64,000 nucleotides of DNA from Rheinheimera sp. (GTDB taxonomy: Bacteria > Pseudomonadota > Gammaproteobacteria > Enterobacterales > Alteromonadaceae): positions 186,001-250,000 of the forward strand of contig DPJG01000006.1 in the NCBI GenBank assembly GCA_003543135.1, given 5' to 3'. Below are positions 47,748 through 57,140 of the stretch, one piece after another. A program made the position numbers and the translations under genes. Position 1 is the first letter of the stretch. Every line of letters starts with the position of its first letter. Below the pieces are notes generated by a model. That model saw nothing but the letters and a program-made list of their open reading frames with translations, was not told the origin of the DNA and made no database searches.

Positions 47748-49508
47748 ATGTTTAGTTTTCAGGCCAAATCCAAAGCCGACGATATCATCAATGCCATTGA
47801 TCAAAGCCAGGCCGTGATCCAGTTTGCGCTCGACGGCAGCATACAACAGGCCAACACCAATTTTTTGCAGTTAATGGGTTATCAGCTGGCTGAAGTGCTG
47901 GGTAAACATCACCGCATTTTTGTTGAAGAAAAAGAAGCCCGCTCGGCGGCTTATCAGAATTTCTGGGACGAGTTACGCCGTGGCAAACCTCAAACCGCGG
48001 AATTTAAACGTATTACCAAAAGCGGCCAGTCGGTCTGGATCCAGGCCTCTTACACCCCCATTCTGCATAAAGGCAAAGTGGTGCGTATTATCAAATTTGC
48101 CACTGATGTGACAGCCCAGGTACTGAGCCGCGCCAATCTGGAATCACAACTCGCTGCTATTCACCGTGCCCAGGCAGTGATTGAATTTGATGTAAAGGGC
48201 CAGATCCTGAGTGCCAATGACAATTTCTTACAGTTGATGGGTTATCAGCTGCATGAAATCAAAGGTCAACACCACCGTATTTTTGTCGAAAATCAGGAAG
48301 CACAAAGCCAGGCTTATCAGCAATTCTGGGCGCAGTTGCGCCAGGGCCAATACCAGACCGCCGAGTATAAAAGGCTCACCAAACAAGGTCAGCCGGTGTG
48401 GATCCACGCCACCTACAACCCTATTCAGGCGCCGGACGGCACTGTGCTGAAAATAGTGAAGTTTGCCAACGACATCACCCGGGATGTGCTGCAAAAACAA
48501 GAATTTCAGCTGCTGTCGATGGTGGCCAATGAAACCGACAACGCAGTCATTATCTCAAGTTCAGAACGCAAAATTCAGTATGTAAATAAAGGGTTTAGCC
48601 GGATGACCGGTTATCAGCTTGCGGAGATGTTAGGCCATAGCGCCTGCGACGTGCTGGTGGGCCCCAACACAGACCCCGACACCAAAAACCGCATTGAAGC
48701 TGAGCTTGCTGCTCCCAACCCTTTTTATGATGAAATTGAAATTCACCGCCGTGACGGCAGCGCCTTGTGGATTTCTGTCACCAGCAACCCGGTGCTGGAC
48801 GAACAAGGCAACCATCAGAGTTATATTGCGATTCTGGCCGACATCACCAAAGTCAAAACCGCAGCGCTGGAATTTAAAACCCGCTTTGACACCATCAGCC
48901 AAACCAACCTGCTGCTGGAATGGCACATCAGTGGTGAACTTTGTGAGCTCAATAACTTTCCTGAAAACGTGCTGAAAATTTCCAACGAACTGTTTCGCAG
49001 TCAGCTGCAGCCCTGGCAGTTTTATCTGACGCCTGAGCAGCAACAACAGCTGCAACAAGGCCGGAGTGTCAGCAAAGAGCTGGTGCTGAACCCGGGCAAC
49101 CAGACAGTGGTGGTTGCCGCAACCTTTAGCGCCATAAAAGACCCTTATGGCAAAATTCAGAAAGTATTTTTATACGGCGCTGATATCACCCGCCGTCAGC
49201 AAGTGGTGCAGCACAGCGAAAGTATGATGTCGGCACTGATGAACTCGGGCCAGAGTATTAACAATATGGTGTCGAGCATTAACGCCATTGCCGACCAAAC
49301 CAATTTGCTGGCACTGAATGCTGCAATAGAAGCTGCACGCGCCGGTGACGCCGGCCGCGGTTTTTCGGTGGTAGCCGACGAAGTACGGCATTTGGCGTCC
49401 AAAGCCGGTGCTTCCGCCGGCGAAATTAATTCAGTCGTCAGCCAGAACCAGACCTTGTTGCGCAGCCTGGCTGATACCTTAGGCAAACTGAATCAACAAC
49501 AGCATTAA
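47748..49508 (+). CDS. Soluble multi-PAS chemoreceptor with a shortened signalling domain
   Basis: Three clear PAS domains lie at about 12-120, 130-245 and 250-370, and a weaker fourth at about 375-480. The first two are near-copies (both with [10 protein letters not shown] and HHRIFVE). The final ~95 residues carry the chemoreceptor hairpin tip [18 protein letters not shown] and [15 protein letters not shown]. There is no membrane helix, and the coiled coil before the tip is only about 35 residues, far shorter than usual. It resembles soluble PAS receptors such as BdlA. AAGGAG precedes the ATG. Confidence 0.88.
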   Translation: MFSFQAKSKADDIINAIDQSQAVIQFALDGSIQQANTNFLQLMGYQLAEVLGKHHRIFVEEKEARSAAYQNFWDELRRGKPQTAEFKRITKSGQSVWIQASYTPILHKGKVVRIIKFATDVTAQVLSRANLESQLAAIHRAQAVIEFDVKGQILSANDNFLQLMGYQLHEIKGQHHRIFVENQEAQSQAYQQFWAQLRQGQYQTAEYKRLTKQGQPVWIHATYNPIQAPDGTVLKIVKFANDITRDVLQKQEFQLLSMVANETDNAVIISSSERKIQYVNKGFSRMTGYQLAEMLGHSACDVLVGPNTDPDTKNRIEAELAAPNPFYDEIEIHRRDGSALWISVTSNPVLDEQGNHQSYIAILADITKVKTAALEFKTRFDTISQTNLLLEWHISGELCELNNFPENVLKISNELFRSQLQPWQFYLTPEQQQQLQQGRSVSKELVLNPGNQTVVVAATFSAIKDPYGKIQKVFLYGADITRRQQVVQHSESMMSALMNSGQSINNMVSSINAIADQTNLLALNAAIEAARAGDAGRGFSVVADEVRHLASKAGASAGEINSVVSQNQTLLRSLADTLGKLNQQQH

Positions 49509-49665
49509 CAGCACATGGGCTGCGCTGACAGCCCTTGGTTTTATTGATCCCCGTCAGGGCGGCCCCCTGACAAAACAGTTAGGCTGAAGCTTCTGATGTG
49601 ATTGGTTGACGTTATTGGCTGATGCTATTTGCTGTGATGAACTGCATCCTTTATCGAGAATTCTT

Positions 49666-50943
49666 ATGAAATATCAAAGCCCGGAACAAGCCCTTGCCCT
49701 GATTCAGGATGGAGAAACTTTATGGTGCCATTCCATGGCCGCTACCCCTTATGCCATGCTGAACGCGCTGGCCAGGGTGGCAATGGAAAAACGCGATTTA
49801 ACCTTACTCAGCCTGCACACTGAACATAGCCAGGCTTTGTGCGCCGCTGAATTACAGGGCCACTTACGCCAGCGGGTGTTTTTTGTCGGTAGCCCCACCC
49901 GCCCTGCGGTGCAATGTGGTTTGGCCGATTATGTGCCGGCTTTTTTATCAGAAATTCCGAAAATGTTCCGAAGTGGCGAGCAGCCAGTCGACACCGCTAT
50001 TGTTCAGGTATCACCACCGGACAAACATGGGTTATGCAGTTTAGGTATTTCGGTAGAAGCGACCCGAGCCGCTATGCAATCTGCGAAAAAAATCATCGCA
50101 CAAATTAACCCCAAAATGCCGCGTACCCATGGTGACTCTTTTGTGCATCTGGCGGATTTTGACGCTTATGTTGAGCTGGAAAGCGAGATTCCGCTGCATT
50201 TACCGGCAGAGCAAGACCCAATCACAGCGCAGATTGGCCGTAACGTGGCGAGCTTAGTGCGAGATGGCGACTGTTTGCAAATGGGCATAGGCGCTATTCC
50301 GGATGCAACGCTCGCTTGCCTTGGCGACCGGCAGAACCTCGGTATTCACACCGAAATGTTTTCTGACGGTGTGTTGCCGCTGCTGGCCAAAGGGGTGTTT
50401 AGCAACCGCAATAAACGCAAACACCCGGGCAAAATAGTCACGACTTTTGCCATGGGCAGCCAGGCTTTGTACGACTTTGTCGACGACAACCCGGAAGTAG
50501 TGTTTTTAGATGTGGCTTACACCAACGACACCAGTGTGATTCGACAAAACCCGCAGGTGATGGCCATTAACAGCGCATTGCAGGTGGATTTATCCGGTCA
50601 GGTTTGTGCGGACTCCTTAGGCACAAAAATTTACTCCGGTGTTGGCGGCCAGATGGATTTTGTCCGTGGTGCCGCTTTATCTGAAGGCGGCCGTGCTGTC
50701 ATCGCCCTGCCAGCCACAGCTGCAGGCGGCACAGTGTCACGCATCAGCTCCTTATTAGCACCAGGCGCCGGAGTCGTCACCACCCGTGCTCATGTGCATT
50801 ATGTGGTGACTGAATACGGCGTGGCTAACCTGCGCGCCAGAAGTTTAACTGAACGCGCTAAAGCGCTGATCAACATCGCTGCCCCGCAATTTCGCGAACA
50901 GCTGGCCAAAGATGCTTACAAGGATTGGGGCTTATTGGTGTAG
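49666..50943 (+). CDS. Acetyl-CoA hydrolase/CoA-transferase family protein
   Basis: The 425 residues fit the 4-hydroxybutyrate/acetate CoA-transferase group: VFFVGSPTRPAVQ near the start, LQMGIGAIPDATL, LGIHTEMFSDGVLPL with the probable catalytic glutamate, GVGGQMDFVRGA and ITEYGVANLR-like VTEYGVANLRARSL. It moves CoA between acyl groups. The acyl partner cannot be told from sequence. I chose the ATG at 49666 because the protein start fits there. Confidence 0.9.
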   Translation: MKYQSPEQALALIQDGETLWCHSMAATPYAMLNALARVAMEKRDLTLLSLHTEHSQALCAAELQGHLRQRVFFVGSPTRPAVQCGLADYVPAFLSEIPKMFRSGEQPVDTAIVQVSPPDKHGLCSLGISVEATRAAMQSAKKIIAQINPKMPRTHGDSFVHLADFDAYVELESEIPLHLPAEQDPITAQIGRNVASLVRDGDCLQMGIGAIPDATLACLGDRQNLGIHTEMFSDGVLPLLAKGVFSNRNKRKHPGKIVTTFAMGSQALYDFVDDNPEVVFLDVAYTNDTSVIRQNPQVMAINSALQVDLSGQVCADSLGTKIYSGVGGQMDFVRGAALSEGGRAVIALPATAAGGTVSRISSLLAPGAGVVTTRAHVHYVVTEYGVANLRARSLTERAKALINIAAPQFREQLAKDAYKDWGLLV

Positions 50944-51014
50944 CTGGTGATGGCATTTGACTGCAGGCCCGGCGTCAACCGCGACTCCGGGTCTTGCGCT
51001 TTCGAACTTTGCTT

Positions 51015-51251
51015 TTAACTAAAATCAACCCGGTTAAAATGCGGGTTCTGCACCAGCACTTCAATACTGGCAATATGATCCAGCGGGATCAGCTGCTCTG
51101 GTTCTGCCGTAAGCAGACATTCCTGCTGCGCTGAATTACGTCTGGTATCCAGCGCTCTGCCCTGCACTGTATCGCCGGATTTTAATGTTACCTGCAGCGG
51201 ATAACGGTACATACAGGCAATTTCAATATAATCGTGCTGTTCACAGGACAT
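51015..51251 (-). CDS. rof: Rho-binding antiterminator (Rof/YaeO family)
   Basis: The 78 residues show the Rof pattern: MSCEQHDYIEIACMYRYP at the start, LTLKSGDTVQGRALDT and IPLDHIASIEVL. Rof binds Rho near its RNA site and blocks termination. Two in-frame ATGs (51254 and 51251) are adjacent; I list the second. It sits alone after the CoA-transferase on the opposite strand. Confidence 0.88.
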   Translation of the reverse strand: MSCEQHDYIEIACMYRYPLQVTLKSGDTVQGRALDTRRNSAQQECLLTAEPEQLIPLDHIASIEVLVQNPHFNRVDFS

Positions 51252-51551
51252 CATCTGCAGTGGCCTTCTCTCTGATGGTGCTTTCGCTTATTTTAGAGCC
51301 AAAATATGCTGGCTGCGGCTGCAGGCATTGCTGCCGGACAAGGTTACATATAAAAAAACAAAGCGTCGTTACAGGTTCCATCATGTCTCAGGCAATAACC
51401 TGTGCATTTTTTAAGACACCTATTCAGTGCTTCAGGCAGCACTCTCTTCCGTACCGGATACTTAAGGTGTGATCATACTTTGAATAAGCTGTTATCCATC
51501 GGTAAAAATAAAATAATGTGATGGAATACAGCTGCGCTATAGCATTAAATA

Positions 51552-51749
51552 TTATGATTCAGCTTTAGGTAACACCGCCCATAATGCTAAATATAAAAGG
51601 ATTGTTGCACCAAAAAACAAACTACCAAACAAAAAGCAGGCCTGAATGCCGCCTTTATTTAATTGATAATGATCAGCCAGACCCGCACAAACGCCACCTG
51701 CAATAAATGTTTTACCTCGCACCAGCTTTTTTTCTGCTGTAGATGACAT
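51552..51749 (-). CDS. PspC-domain membrane protein
   Basis: This is 65 residues long with a basic RGKTFIAGGVCAGLADHY motif followed by one membrane helix (ACFLFGSLFFGATILLYLALWAVLP). That is the PspC domain, a member of the phage-shock protein group, but no pspA or pspB is present here. GGGAG precedes the ATG. The 297 bases to its right hold no gene I can support. Confidence 0.85.
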   Translation of the reverse strand: MSSTAEKKLVRGKTFIAGGVCAGLADHYQLNKGGIQACFLFGSLFFGATILLYLALWAVLPKAES

Positions 51750-51926
51750 CTCAACTCCCTGTAATATTTGAATAAAAAAACAAGCGGTCCGATCCGCTAC
51801 GATAATAGAACTTCTGTTAACCAGAGGTTAAACTTATTTTACTTGCCGGGCAAGCGCAAGCACTTTGGCACTGGCACTACAACAGATCTGACTTTCGCCA
51901 GACCGCCGGTTTTGCGTCAGGCCAGA

Positions 51927-52736
51927 CTATTGTGGTTTATCTTGCATCACACTTTGGATCCACTGCTGATAATGGCTCAGCCTGACATTACAACTGACCT
52001 GGCCATACAGGCCCGGTGTCCGGCCACTACTTTGCAGATCAGTCCAGGACGTCAGGCCTGCCAGCTGCCAACTGTTATTAGCTTTGATCAGCACAGGCCC
52101 GCCGCTGTCACCGCTGCCGGAGCCACCTTCAAGTGGCAAAGCGTTCGCCGGCTTGTCGAACAGATAACAGAACCAACGGCCGTCGGCACTGCTGACTTTG
52201 TTAAAAGCCTGACGAAGTTCGGTGCGGTGTGCGCTGCTAAATTCATAACCATCAATACCATCGCCGGTTGCCCCTTTGCCGATAATCCGCACTGTTTGGC
52301 CGTACTCATCATTGCTTTTGTACCTCAGCACAGCGGCAACATCAGTGACAGGTTGCTTTAATTTCAGCAAAGCAATGTCATCGGAAGAGGCAAGCAACAC
52401 CCTGAACAGGGTCCAGTCCCAGCTGGCCAGTGCTTGCTCCAGCAATGGTGGAGGTGGCGCTTTATAGCCCGGATGGATCACAATACGTTCAACATCTCTG
52501 GGGATGCCGGCAATGCTGACCTGTTTAATTTCAGTTTGCCAGCTAATGGCGTGGGCCGCTGTAATCACCCAATGCGGGGCTATCAATACACCATGCCCTT
52601 CGCCCGGCATATCGGCCAGAGCGGGAAATTCAGCAGGCTGCAGCCGATACTTTGCATCATCGGTGTCATCGCGGATCACAATAGCGCTGGTGCTGAACGA
52701 CCAGACAAAAAATGTAAAAAACAGCATTTGCCGCAT
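51927..52736 (-). CDS. Secreted trypsin-like serine protease (S1)
   Basis: The 269 residues begin with a signal peptide (LFFTFFVWSFSTSAIV). They have the full chymotrypsin triad: H in WVITAAHAIS, D in DDIALLKLKQP, and S in GSGSGDSGGPVLI. The propeptide is short. It should act outside the cytoplasm. Substrate specificity is not clear from the S1 pocket. The gene stands alone. Confidence 0.92.
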   Translation of the reverse strand: MRQMLFFTFFVWSFSTSAIVIRDDTDDAKYRLQPAEFPALADMPGEGHGVLIAPHWVITAAHAISWQTEIKQVSIAGIPRDVERIVIHPGYKAPPPPLLEQALASWDWTLFRVLLASSDDIALLKLKQPVTDVAAVLRYKSNDEYGQTVRIIGKGATGDGIDGYEFSSAHRTELRQAFNKVSSADGRWFCYLFDKPANALPLEGGSGSGDSGGPVLIKANNSWQLAGLTSWTDLQSSGRTPGLYGQVSCNVRLSHYQQWIQSVMQDKPQ

Positions 52737-52782
52737 CAGTCTTTCCTTACAACATCAGGTAAAAACCAGGTTAAAGCCCGCT

Positions 52783-52929
52783 TTAACGCAGATCTGGCTT
52801 GTCAGCTTGTGTGCCCTGTGCAGCAGCTTTCTTCTTTTTGCTTGCGCTAACAGCAACATAGATACAAAAAGAAAAAACAATAACGCCAAGAGCGGCTGCA
52901 CCTAACGCGATAAAGGTCGCATTTTCCAT
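52783..52929 (-). CDS. 48-residue single-span membrane protein
   Basis: It begins MENATFIALGAAALGVIVFS, has one membrane helix (to about residue 29) and a lysine-rich cytoplasmic tail (SKKKKAAAQGTQADK). GAGGAG lies about 11 bases before the ATG. I know no family. It precedes the protease gene, so it could act with it, but this is only proximity. Confidence 0.6.
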   Translation of the reverse strand: MENATFIALGAAALGVIVFSFCIYVAVSASKKKKAAAQGTQADKPDLR

Positions 52930-52990
52930 GCCTGATATCTCCTCAGATAAATATAAAGATGTTTATATCAACACCACAGTCCTACTGTGG

Positions 52991-53365
52991 CTAAAACCTT
53001 TTTTCTTCCATCAAGCCAACCAGATTGCCGTCGGGGTCGCGCAAAAAACCTAGCCAGAGTTGATGATCCGGCATTTGAGCCGCTAGCTGCGGCGCTCGCT
53101 CATTCTGTGCGCCCTGTGCTACCAAAGCGGCATGGGTCGCTTCAATGGCAGCAACTTTAAAATACAGCACAGAGTTGGCACCAACAGCGCCGGCGCCCTG
53201 CGGTGTGCTTAACATCAGCCTTACCCCATCAGCATTGAGAAAAGCCAGATGTGGACCTGCCCGGAACAAAAAATCCAGCCCCAGTAAATCACGATAAAAC
53301 GCCAGCGCCTGGTCAATATCACTGACGGTAATAGCTATCTGGCCAATAGTCGCTAACTTTGTCAT
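52991..53365 (-). CDS. VOC-family (glyoxalase/bleomycin-resistance type) protein
   Basis: The 124 residues have the paired beta-alpha-beta-beta-beta modules of the VOC fold: IAITVSDIDQALAFYRDLLGL, FLNADGVRLML, YFKVAAIEATHAALVAQGA and FLRDPDGNLVGLMEE. The last E and the H in ATHAAL are candidate metal ligands. The substrate is unknown. It overlaps the GFA gene by ATGA, so the pair is co-expressed. Confidence 0.9.
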   Translation of the reverse strand: MTKLATIGQIAITVSDIDQALAFYRDLLGLDFLFRAGPHLAFLNADGVRLMLSTPQGAGAVGANSVLYFKVAAIEATHAALVAQGAQNERAPQLAAQMPDHQLWLGFLRDPDGNLVGLMEEKRF

Positions 53366-53790
53366 GGCTGCCTTCCTGCGTCGAGGTGCCGGTCTGCCGG
53401 ATGATTCACCCCATCATAGGTTGGTATATCCGGTATTTTTAGCGGGTTAATCCCCTCAAGGCAGGCCACATTAAAGCCATACTCTGTTGGGTTTGACCTG
53501 CGCTGATGGTGAGTGTAAATACCACAAAGGCTACAAAAATAATGCCTGGCTGTGTTGGTATTAAATTGATACAACCGCAGCACATCTTCGCCTGTTAAAA
53601 TTTTGATGCCAGAGAGCGGCACCGAAGCAACTATAGCCCCCCGCCTTCTGCAGAGTGAACAGTCACAACGGCGAACATCCTGCAAAGCATCCGGCAAATA
53701 AAGTTCAAACTGTACCGCACCACAATGACAGGACGCCTTGTGCCGCAACTGGATAGGCACACCGTCAACCGAGGTTAAATGTAACGCCAT
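53362..53790 (-). CDS. GFA-type zinc protein (glutathione-dependent formaldehyde-activating family)
   Basis: The 142 residues have the cysteine pattern CHCGAVQFEL, RCDCSLCRRRG and FCSLCGIYTHHQRR of GFA/CENP-V zinc proteins. The family binds glutathione adducts in some members, but the function of this one is unproven. It is coupled by ATGA to the VOC gene, which might act on a related thiol adduct (inference). Confidence 0.9.
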   Translation of the reverse strand: MALHLTSVDGVPIQLRHKASCHCGAVQFELYLPDALQDVRRCDCSLCRRRGAIVASVPLSGIKILTGEDVLRLYQFNTNTARHYFCSLCGIYTHHQRRSNPTEYGFNVACLEGINPLKIPDIPTYDGVNHPADRHLDAGRQP

Positions 53791-53832
53791 CCCAGCCTCC
53801 TGTGAGGGCTCAGACCAGGCTGAGCAACAAAA

Positions 53833-54219
53833 TTAATCGCCAACAGCCGCCGCAAACCAATACAGCAGGCCAAGGGCACACAATAGCCAAAGCAGCACAA
53901 TAACCGCTGCCGCCACAGGGCTGCTGGGCCGCTGCACCAGCTGCTGCGCTTTGGCTCTGCTGCTTTCAATCACCTCGGCTGGTGTCAATTTAATCACCAG
54001 AAAAATGCCCAAAGGCAGCAAAATCAGGTCGTCGAGATACCCCAATACCGGTATAAAATCCGGAATAAGGTCAATAGGGCTCAGCGCATAAGCCGCCACC
54101 GTAAGCGCCAAAAGCCGCACCAAGAGCGGCGTTCTGTTATCCCGAGCCGCAAAATAAACCGTCAGCACATCACGTTTTATATTGTGAGCTGCCTGTTGCA
54201 GCCGCTGTTTTATCTGCAT
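53833..54219 (-). CDS. YkvA/DUF1232 family membrane protein
   Basis: It is about 128 residues. The signature YALSPIDLIPDFIPVLGYLDD is characteristic of the DUF1232/YkvA family, followed by helix LILLPLGIFLVIKLTPAEVI. The C-terminal helix (AAAVIVLLWLLCALGLLYW) may anchor it. Function is unknown. I listed the ATG at 54219; a GTG one codon earlier is equally possible. Confidence 0.85.
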   Translation of the reverse strand: MQIKQRLQQAAHNIKRDVLTVYFAARDNRTPLLVRLLALTVAAYALSPIDLIPDFIPVLGYLDDLILLPLGIFLVIKLTPAEVIESSRAKAQQLVQRPSSPVAAAVIVLLWLLCALGLLYWFAAAVGD

Positions 54220-54294
54220 CACAAGCGACCCCTGTGGTTATTCAGGCACTAGTAAATCTCTGGTCAAAAGCTGGAATACATGGATATCACAGTT

Positions 54295-54738
54295 TTAAAA
54301 CACAAGCTGCATCACCAGATAAGTCAGTGCCAGGGATAACAAAATAAACAATATATTCAGCAAAGCCCGTACCGGCCAGGCCAGAAAACCGTAACTCAGC
54401 GCATATTTGTTGGAAACAATCACCAGCACGCCCATGCAACCAAACCAGGGCGTAAAAAACAGCACAGGTTTCCAGTGCACCAGTGCAACGGCCAGATCAT
54501 GCAGCGCACCACTGACGACAAAAGTGGTGAATACCGCCAGCCACATAGGCACCAAGGCACTGAGCGGTCGCATAATATTGCGCGACAAATAATAACCCCA
54601 GATCGGGTTCCAGTAATGCCAAAACACCGGAAAAGATGGCGCGCCAAAAGAGCGTAACAACATATTGCGCATCGAGCCTTTAGCACCCAACGGCACACCA
54701 TTTCTCTTTTTTACGTATTGTGACAATGTACTTTGCAT
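54295..54738 (-). CDS. Possible MBOAT/wax-synthase-like acyltransferase fragment-sized membrane protein
   Basis: The 147 residues hold about four helices. APSFPVFWHYWNPIWGYYLSR and VVSGALHDLAVALVHW resemble the FW...W and SGxxHD region of MBOAT/wax-synthase-like acyltransferases. The product is much shorter than those enzymes, so it may be a reduced member or a decayed gene. I used the ATG at 54738. The frame continues upstream but those residues look non-coding. Confidence 0.5.
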   Translation of the reverse strand: MQSTLSQYVKKRNGVPLGAKGSMRNMLLRSFGAPSFPVFWHYWNPIWGYYLSRNIMRPLSALVPMWLAVFTTFVVSGALHDLAVALVHWKPVLFFTPWFGCMGVLVIVSNKYALSYGFLAWPVRALLNILFILLSLALTYLVMQLVF

Positions 54739-54863
54739 ACCTAACCCCTGACCGGATAGCCGCTTAAAACACAACCACAAATACGGTAACAATAAAGCTG
54801 CGGCCGGCTCCGCATTTGCGCGCTCAGGCAACGCTCTGATTGCATCAGCTTATGGGGTGGATA

Positions 54864-55502
54864 TTAGCTTTTGCGCAGCAGCACCATACCTAACCAGAAA
54901 AACCATAAAATCTGGCTCAGACCAAAGATTTCGGTGAAGACATCGGCCGGATACAGAGTGAGAATGCCAGCACTACCCACCAAAAACCCCAGATAATTCA
55001 GTGTCCTTGGCAGCGTGTTGCTCTGAAAGGCCGCCAGGCTTAATAACAACACCCAAAGACCACCGACAATTTCATTGCCGCCGCCCAGCCCCTCTACCAC
55101 AGTGTTCACCGCCAGCCACACCGACCAGGCTTGTTCTGGCTGTGCCGTAGCCAGCTTGACCACCTGGTTTAAGCCAATATTGCTGACCATGCCGCTTGCG
55201 ATCACCAGCCCAACCCAAAGCACACCAAATAAAGTGGCCAATTGCATCAGTGCGGGCGCGTTGTCTTTTAGCCGCTGATACAAAGCTAACACCAATACCG
55301 CCAATAGCATGCCAAATACCAAATATCCCAGCAGATTCACCAGCGACAACATCAGCTGATGCTCAGCTAAAAATGCAAGTTTTTGCGCCGCAGTGGCGTC
55401 GGCCGGCAGATGATTTGCCACAGCATAAAACGCAAAGACCGCTATATAAATCATGCCATTACCAAGCGCCGAAAGACCGCCGATTTTTTGCAGCTGATGC
55501 AT
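54864..55502 (-). CDS. DUF4386-like membrane protein
   Basis: This 212-residue protein has about six helices. The C-terminal LTLYPADVFTEIFGLSQILW and LNYLGFLVGSAGIL fit the DUF4386 group, which has no known function. The ATG at 55502 has GGGAG before it; the one at 55514 has none. It is in a run of membrane genes on the minus strand. Confidence 0.7.
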   Translation of the reverse strand: MHQLQKIGGLSALGNGMIYIAVFAFYAVANHLPADATAAQKLAFLAEHQLMLSLVNLLGYLVFGMLLAVLVLALYQRLKDNAPALMQLATLFGVLWVGLVIASGMVSNIGLNQVVKLATAQPEQAWSVWLAVNTVVEGLGGGNEIVGGLWVLLLSLAAFQSNTLPRTLNYLGFLVGSAGILTLYPADVFTEIFGLSQILWFFWLGMVLLRKS

Positions 55503-55739
55503 TGTTTCTCCCATTTCATGTTGTAAGCGGGCTATTGCCGCCCAGAGCCTGAACCTGCAACACCAGATGCATGTTCAGCACAATACAAAAAATGCTTTGA
55601 TCCCTCGCCAGCAGTAGCACAACCCGTTGGCGCTCGTCTGCGGATTGTTGCCTTAGGTTTTGCTCTGGCAATTGGGTCACTGCAGTATGGCTGCCATCAG
55701 CGACCATATCTTGTCAGCAATCTCACTGTTGGCGGTGCG

Positions 55740-56096
55740 TTAAACACCCATCGCTGTTGTCAGTGTTAAGGCACTGATAGCCGCAAATACCAGCCATGCT
55801 AAGTGCTGACCTCTGGTGTAATAAACCGCAAAAATAGCACTGCCGGCAGAGACAATACTGACAGTCAACAGCAAAATTTTTGCATCTGGCATCAACACTA
55901 AAAGCGCCGCAAAACCAAACCAGGCCAGGCTGGTAATATGCCATGCAAAACGCAGTGTGCCTTTTGTAAACTGATCAGAGCCAAACAGTTGCGGCAAATT
56001 GTCCCGTTTAAACAGCCGGCGTAGCAGGTACACTTCCCCAAGGATGGAATGAAGCAAACCACATAAAACCAGTAACAATGCTGCGATGATTAACAA
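55740..56096 (-). CDS. Small uncharacterised membrane protein, probable TTG start
   Basis: The product has about four hydrophobic helices (IIAALLLVLCGLLHSILGEVY, LAWFGFAALLVLM, ILLLTVSIVSAGSAIF, LAWLVFAAISALTLTT). A TTG at 56096 is preceded by a perfect AGGAGG (56101-56106), which is why I chose it. The open frame runs to 56222 with no better site. Family unknown. Confidence 0.6.
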   Translation of the reverse strand: MLIIAALLLVLCGLLHSILGEVYLLRRLFKRDNLPQLFGSDQFTKGTLRFAWHITSLAWFGFAALLVLMPDAKILLLTVSIVSAGSAIFAVYYTRGQHLAWLVFAAISALTLTTAMGV

Positions 56097-56182
56097 AAAG
56101 CCTCCTGCCGGTTTATGTGGGTTTAAGGGCGGGGCTGTAGTAACCTGCCCCGGACTCGCGAAGTAAGCAGCTGCCCCCGTTG

Positions 56183-56611
56183 TTACGCATAGAGCTGCAC
56201 CAACGCCCCTGCAACAAAGCACAATAAACCAATGGCTGAGCCTATAGCCGGAATGCTAAACCAGTATTTTTTAGACAGTACAAGATATGTGAATGAAATG
56301 ATTGGCGCAGCACAAATGAAATATAAAGCACTTTCCAGAAAATAATGCTGGAAAATTGATAAGTATAAATAGCTGCCCGAGAAAAATAACATTCCGATTC
56401 CGTGGCTGATGTTAAAGCCAACCCAGGCGCGCCACATATTTGTCTCTTTTGTTATAGCCAAGCTGGACTCTTTCATAAGCTCTATAACACCGGATTTATA
56501 GGGCACCAGTTTTTTAGGATTGTACTTGTCAGCGATGGTGTAGACCGTATGCAGAATGCCAAGTGCAAGAAATGGGACGCAACCTGCAATATAAAAGTAT
56601 TTTGTCAGCAC
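56183..56611 (-). CDS. Uncharacterised four-helix membrane protein, GTG start
   Basis: The 142-residue product contains MWRAWVGFNISHGIGMLFFS, a marker of a poorly known membrane-protein group. I chose the GTG at 56611 because AAGGAG lies seven bases before it; an in-frame ATG at 56644 has no such site. It follows the 49-residue ORF after 33 bases and looks part of one transcript. Confidence 0.6.
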   Translation of the reverse strand: MLTKYFYIAGCVPFLALGILHTVYTIADKYNPKKLVPYKSGVIELMKESSLAITKETNMWRAWVGFNISHGIGMLFFSGSYLYLSIFQHYFLESALYFICAAPIISFTYLVLSKKYWFSIPAIGSAIGLLCFVAGALVQLYA

Positions 56612-56644
56612 GCGACACTCCTTTTTGTGTACAACGCCCGCCAT

Positions 56645-56794
56645 TCATTTATTTTGTATATTTTTCTTTTTTGCTATTTTTTCTAAAATCGTTTCTTTAC
56701 CGCGAAAAAATTGAACAAAATTAACCAAAGAAAAAATTTCAACAAAACACCCCAGAAACACACAAATCAATAAAAACAACCCAAAAAAATCCAT
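56645..56794 (-). CDS. 49-residue small membrane protein
   Basis: It begins MDFFGLFLLICVFLGCFVEI, with one membrane helix and a basic tail (RGKETILEKIAKKKN). It is A/T-richer than its surroundings. AAGG precedes the ATG, and the stop of the upstream 42-residue ORF lies 12 bases before it. I know no family. Confidence 0.55.
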   Translation of the reverse strand: MDFFGLFLLICVFLGCFVEIFSLVNFVQFFRGKETILEKIAKKKNIQNK

Positions 56795-56806
56795 TTATTG
56801 ACCTTG

Positions 56807-56935
56807 TTATGTTGTTGAACGCTGCACATTCGCTTTGCGTTCCGGTATTTTTAATAACTCTTCGTACTTTGGCCCACAGCCAAATTGCGGTAGAGCCAAT
56901 GCCAGTAAAACGGCCATCAATGCGAAATAAATCAT
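56807..56935 (-). CDS. 42-residue small exported or lipoprotein-like protein
   Basis: It starts MIYFALMAVLLALALPQFGC, a signal-like segment ending at a cysteine, then GPKYEELLKIPERKA. The lipobox is imperfect (QFGC). The ATG overlaps the stop of the preceding gene (ATGA), which supports real translation. I know no family. Confidence 0.5.
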   Translation of the reverse strand: MIYFALMAVLLALALPQFGCGPKYEELLKIPERKANVQRSTT

Positions 56936-57078
56936 TTGCTCAGGATAACAACACCAGTGAAGATCAGCACTATCGCGCACAAAATAACAATAATGAGCAA
57001 AAGCCTAAACAATGTTGCTGCCTTTATCTTTCTGTTAGCTGCTGCTATCACCAGCAGTTCTTTATCACTAAATTCCAT
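56932..57078 (-). CDS. Small membrane protein (48-55 residues)
   Basis: From the ATG at 57078 it reads MEFSDKELLVIAAANRKIKA and then a membrane helix (LFRLLLIIVILCAIVLIFTG). An in-frame ATG at 57099 would add seven residues. GGAAAGTGG precedes the shorter start. Its stop overlaps the next gene. I know no family. Confidence 0.55.
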   Translation of the reverse strand: MEFSDKELLVIAAANRKIKAATLFRLLLIIVILCAIVLIFTGVVILSK

Positions 57079-57140
57079 TGATAAACCACTTTCCAACATA
57101 ACAGAGAATTAAGCAGGGTGACTCCGGCTTGAATACATTG

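Noticed and set aside
49553-49571. GTCAGGG/CCCTGAC hairpin after the chemoreceptor gene as a terminator
   Set aside because: No T run follows on either strand.
51384-51470. A 28-codon plus-strand frame in the gap between rof and pspC
   Set aside because: Weak start region and no helix or motif.
55516-55707. A 63-residue minus-strand open frame between membrane genes
   Set aside because: Start has no ribosome site and the product has no recognisable segment; left out for lack of support.
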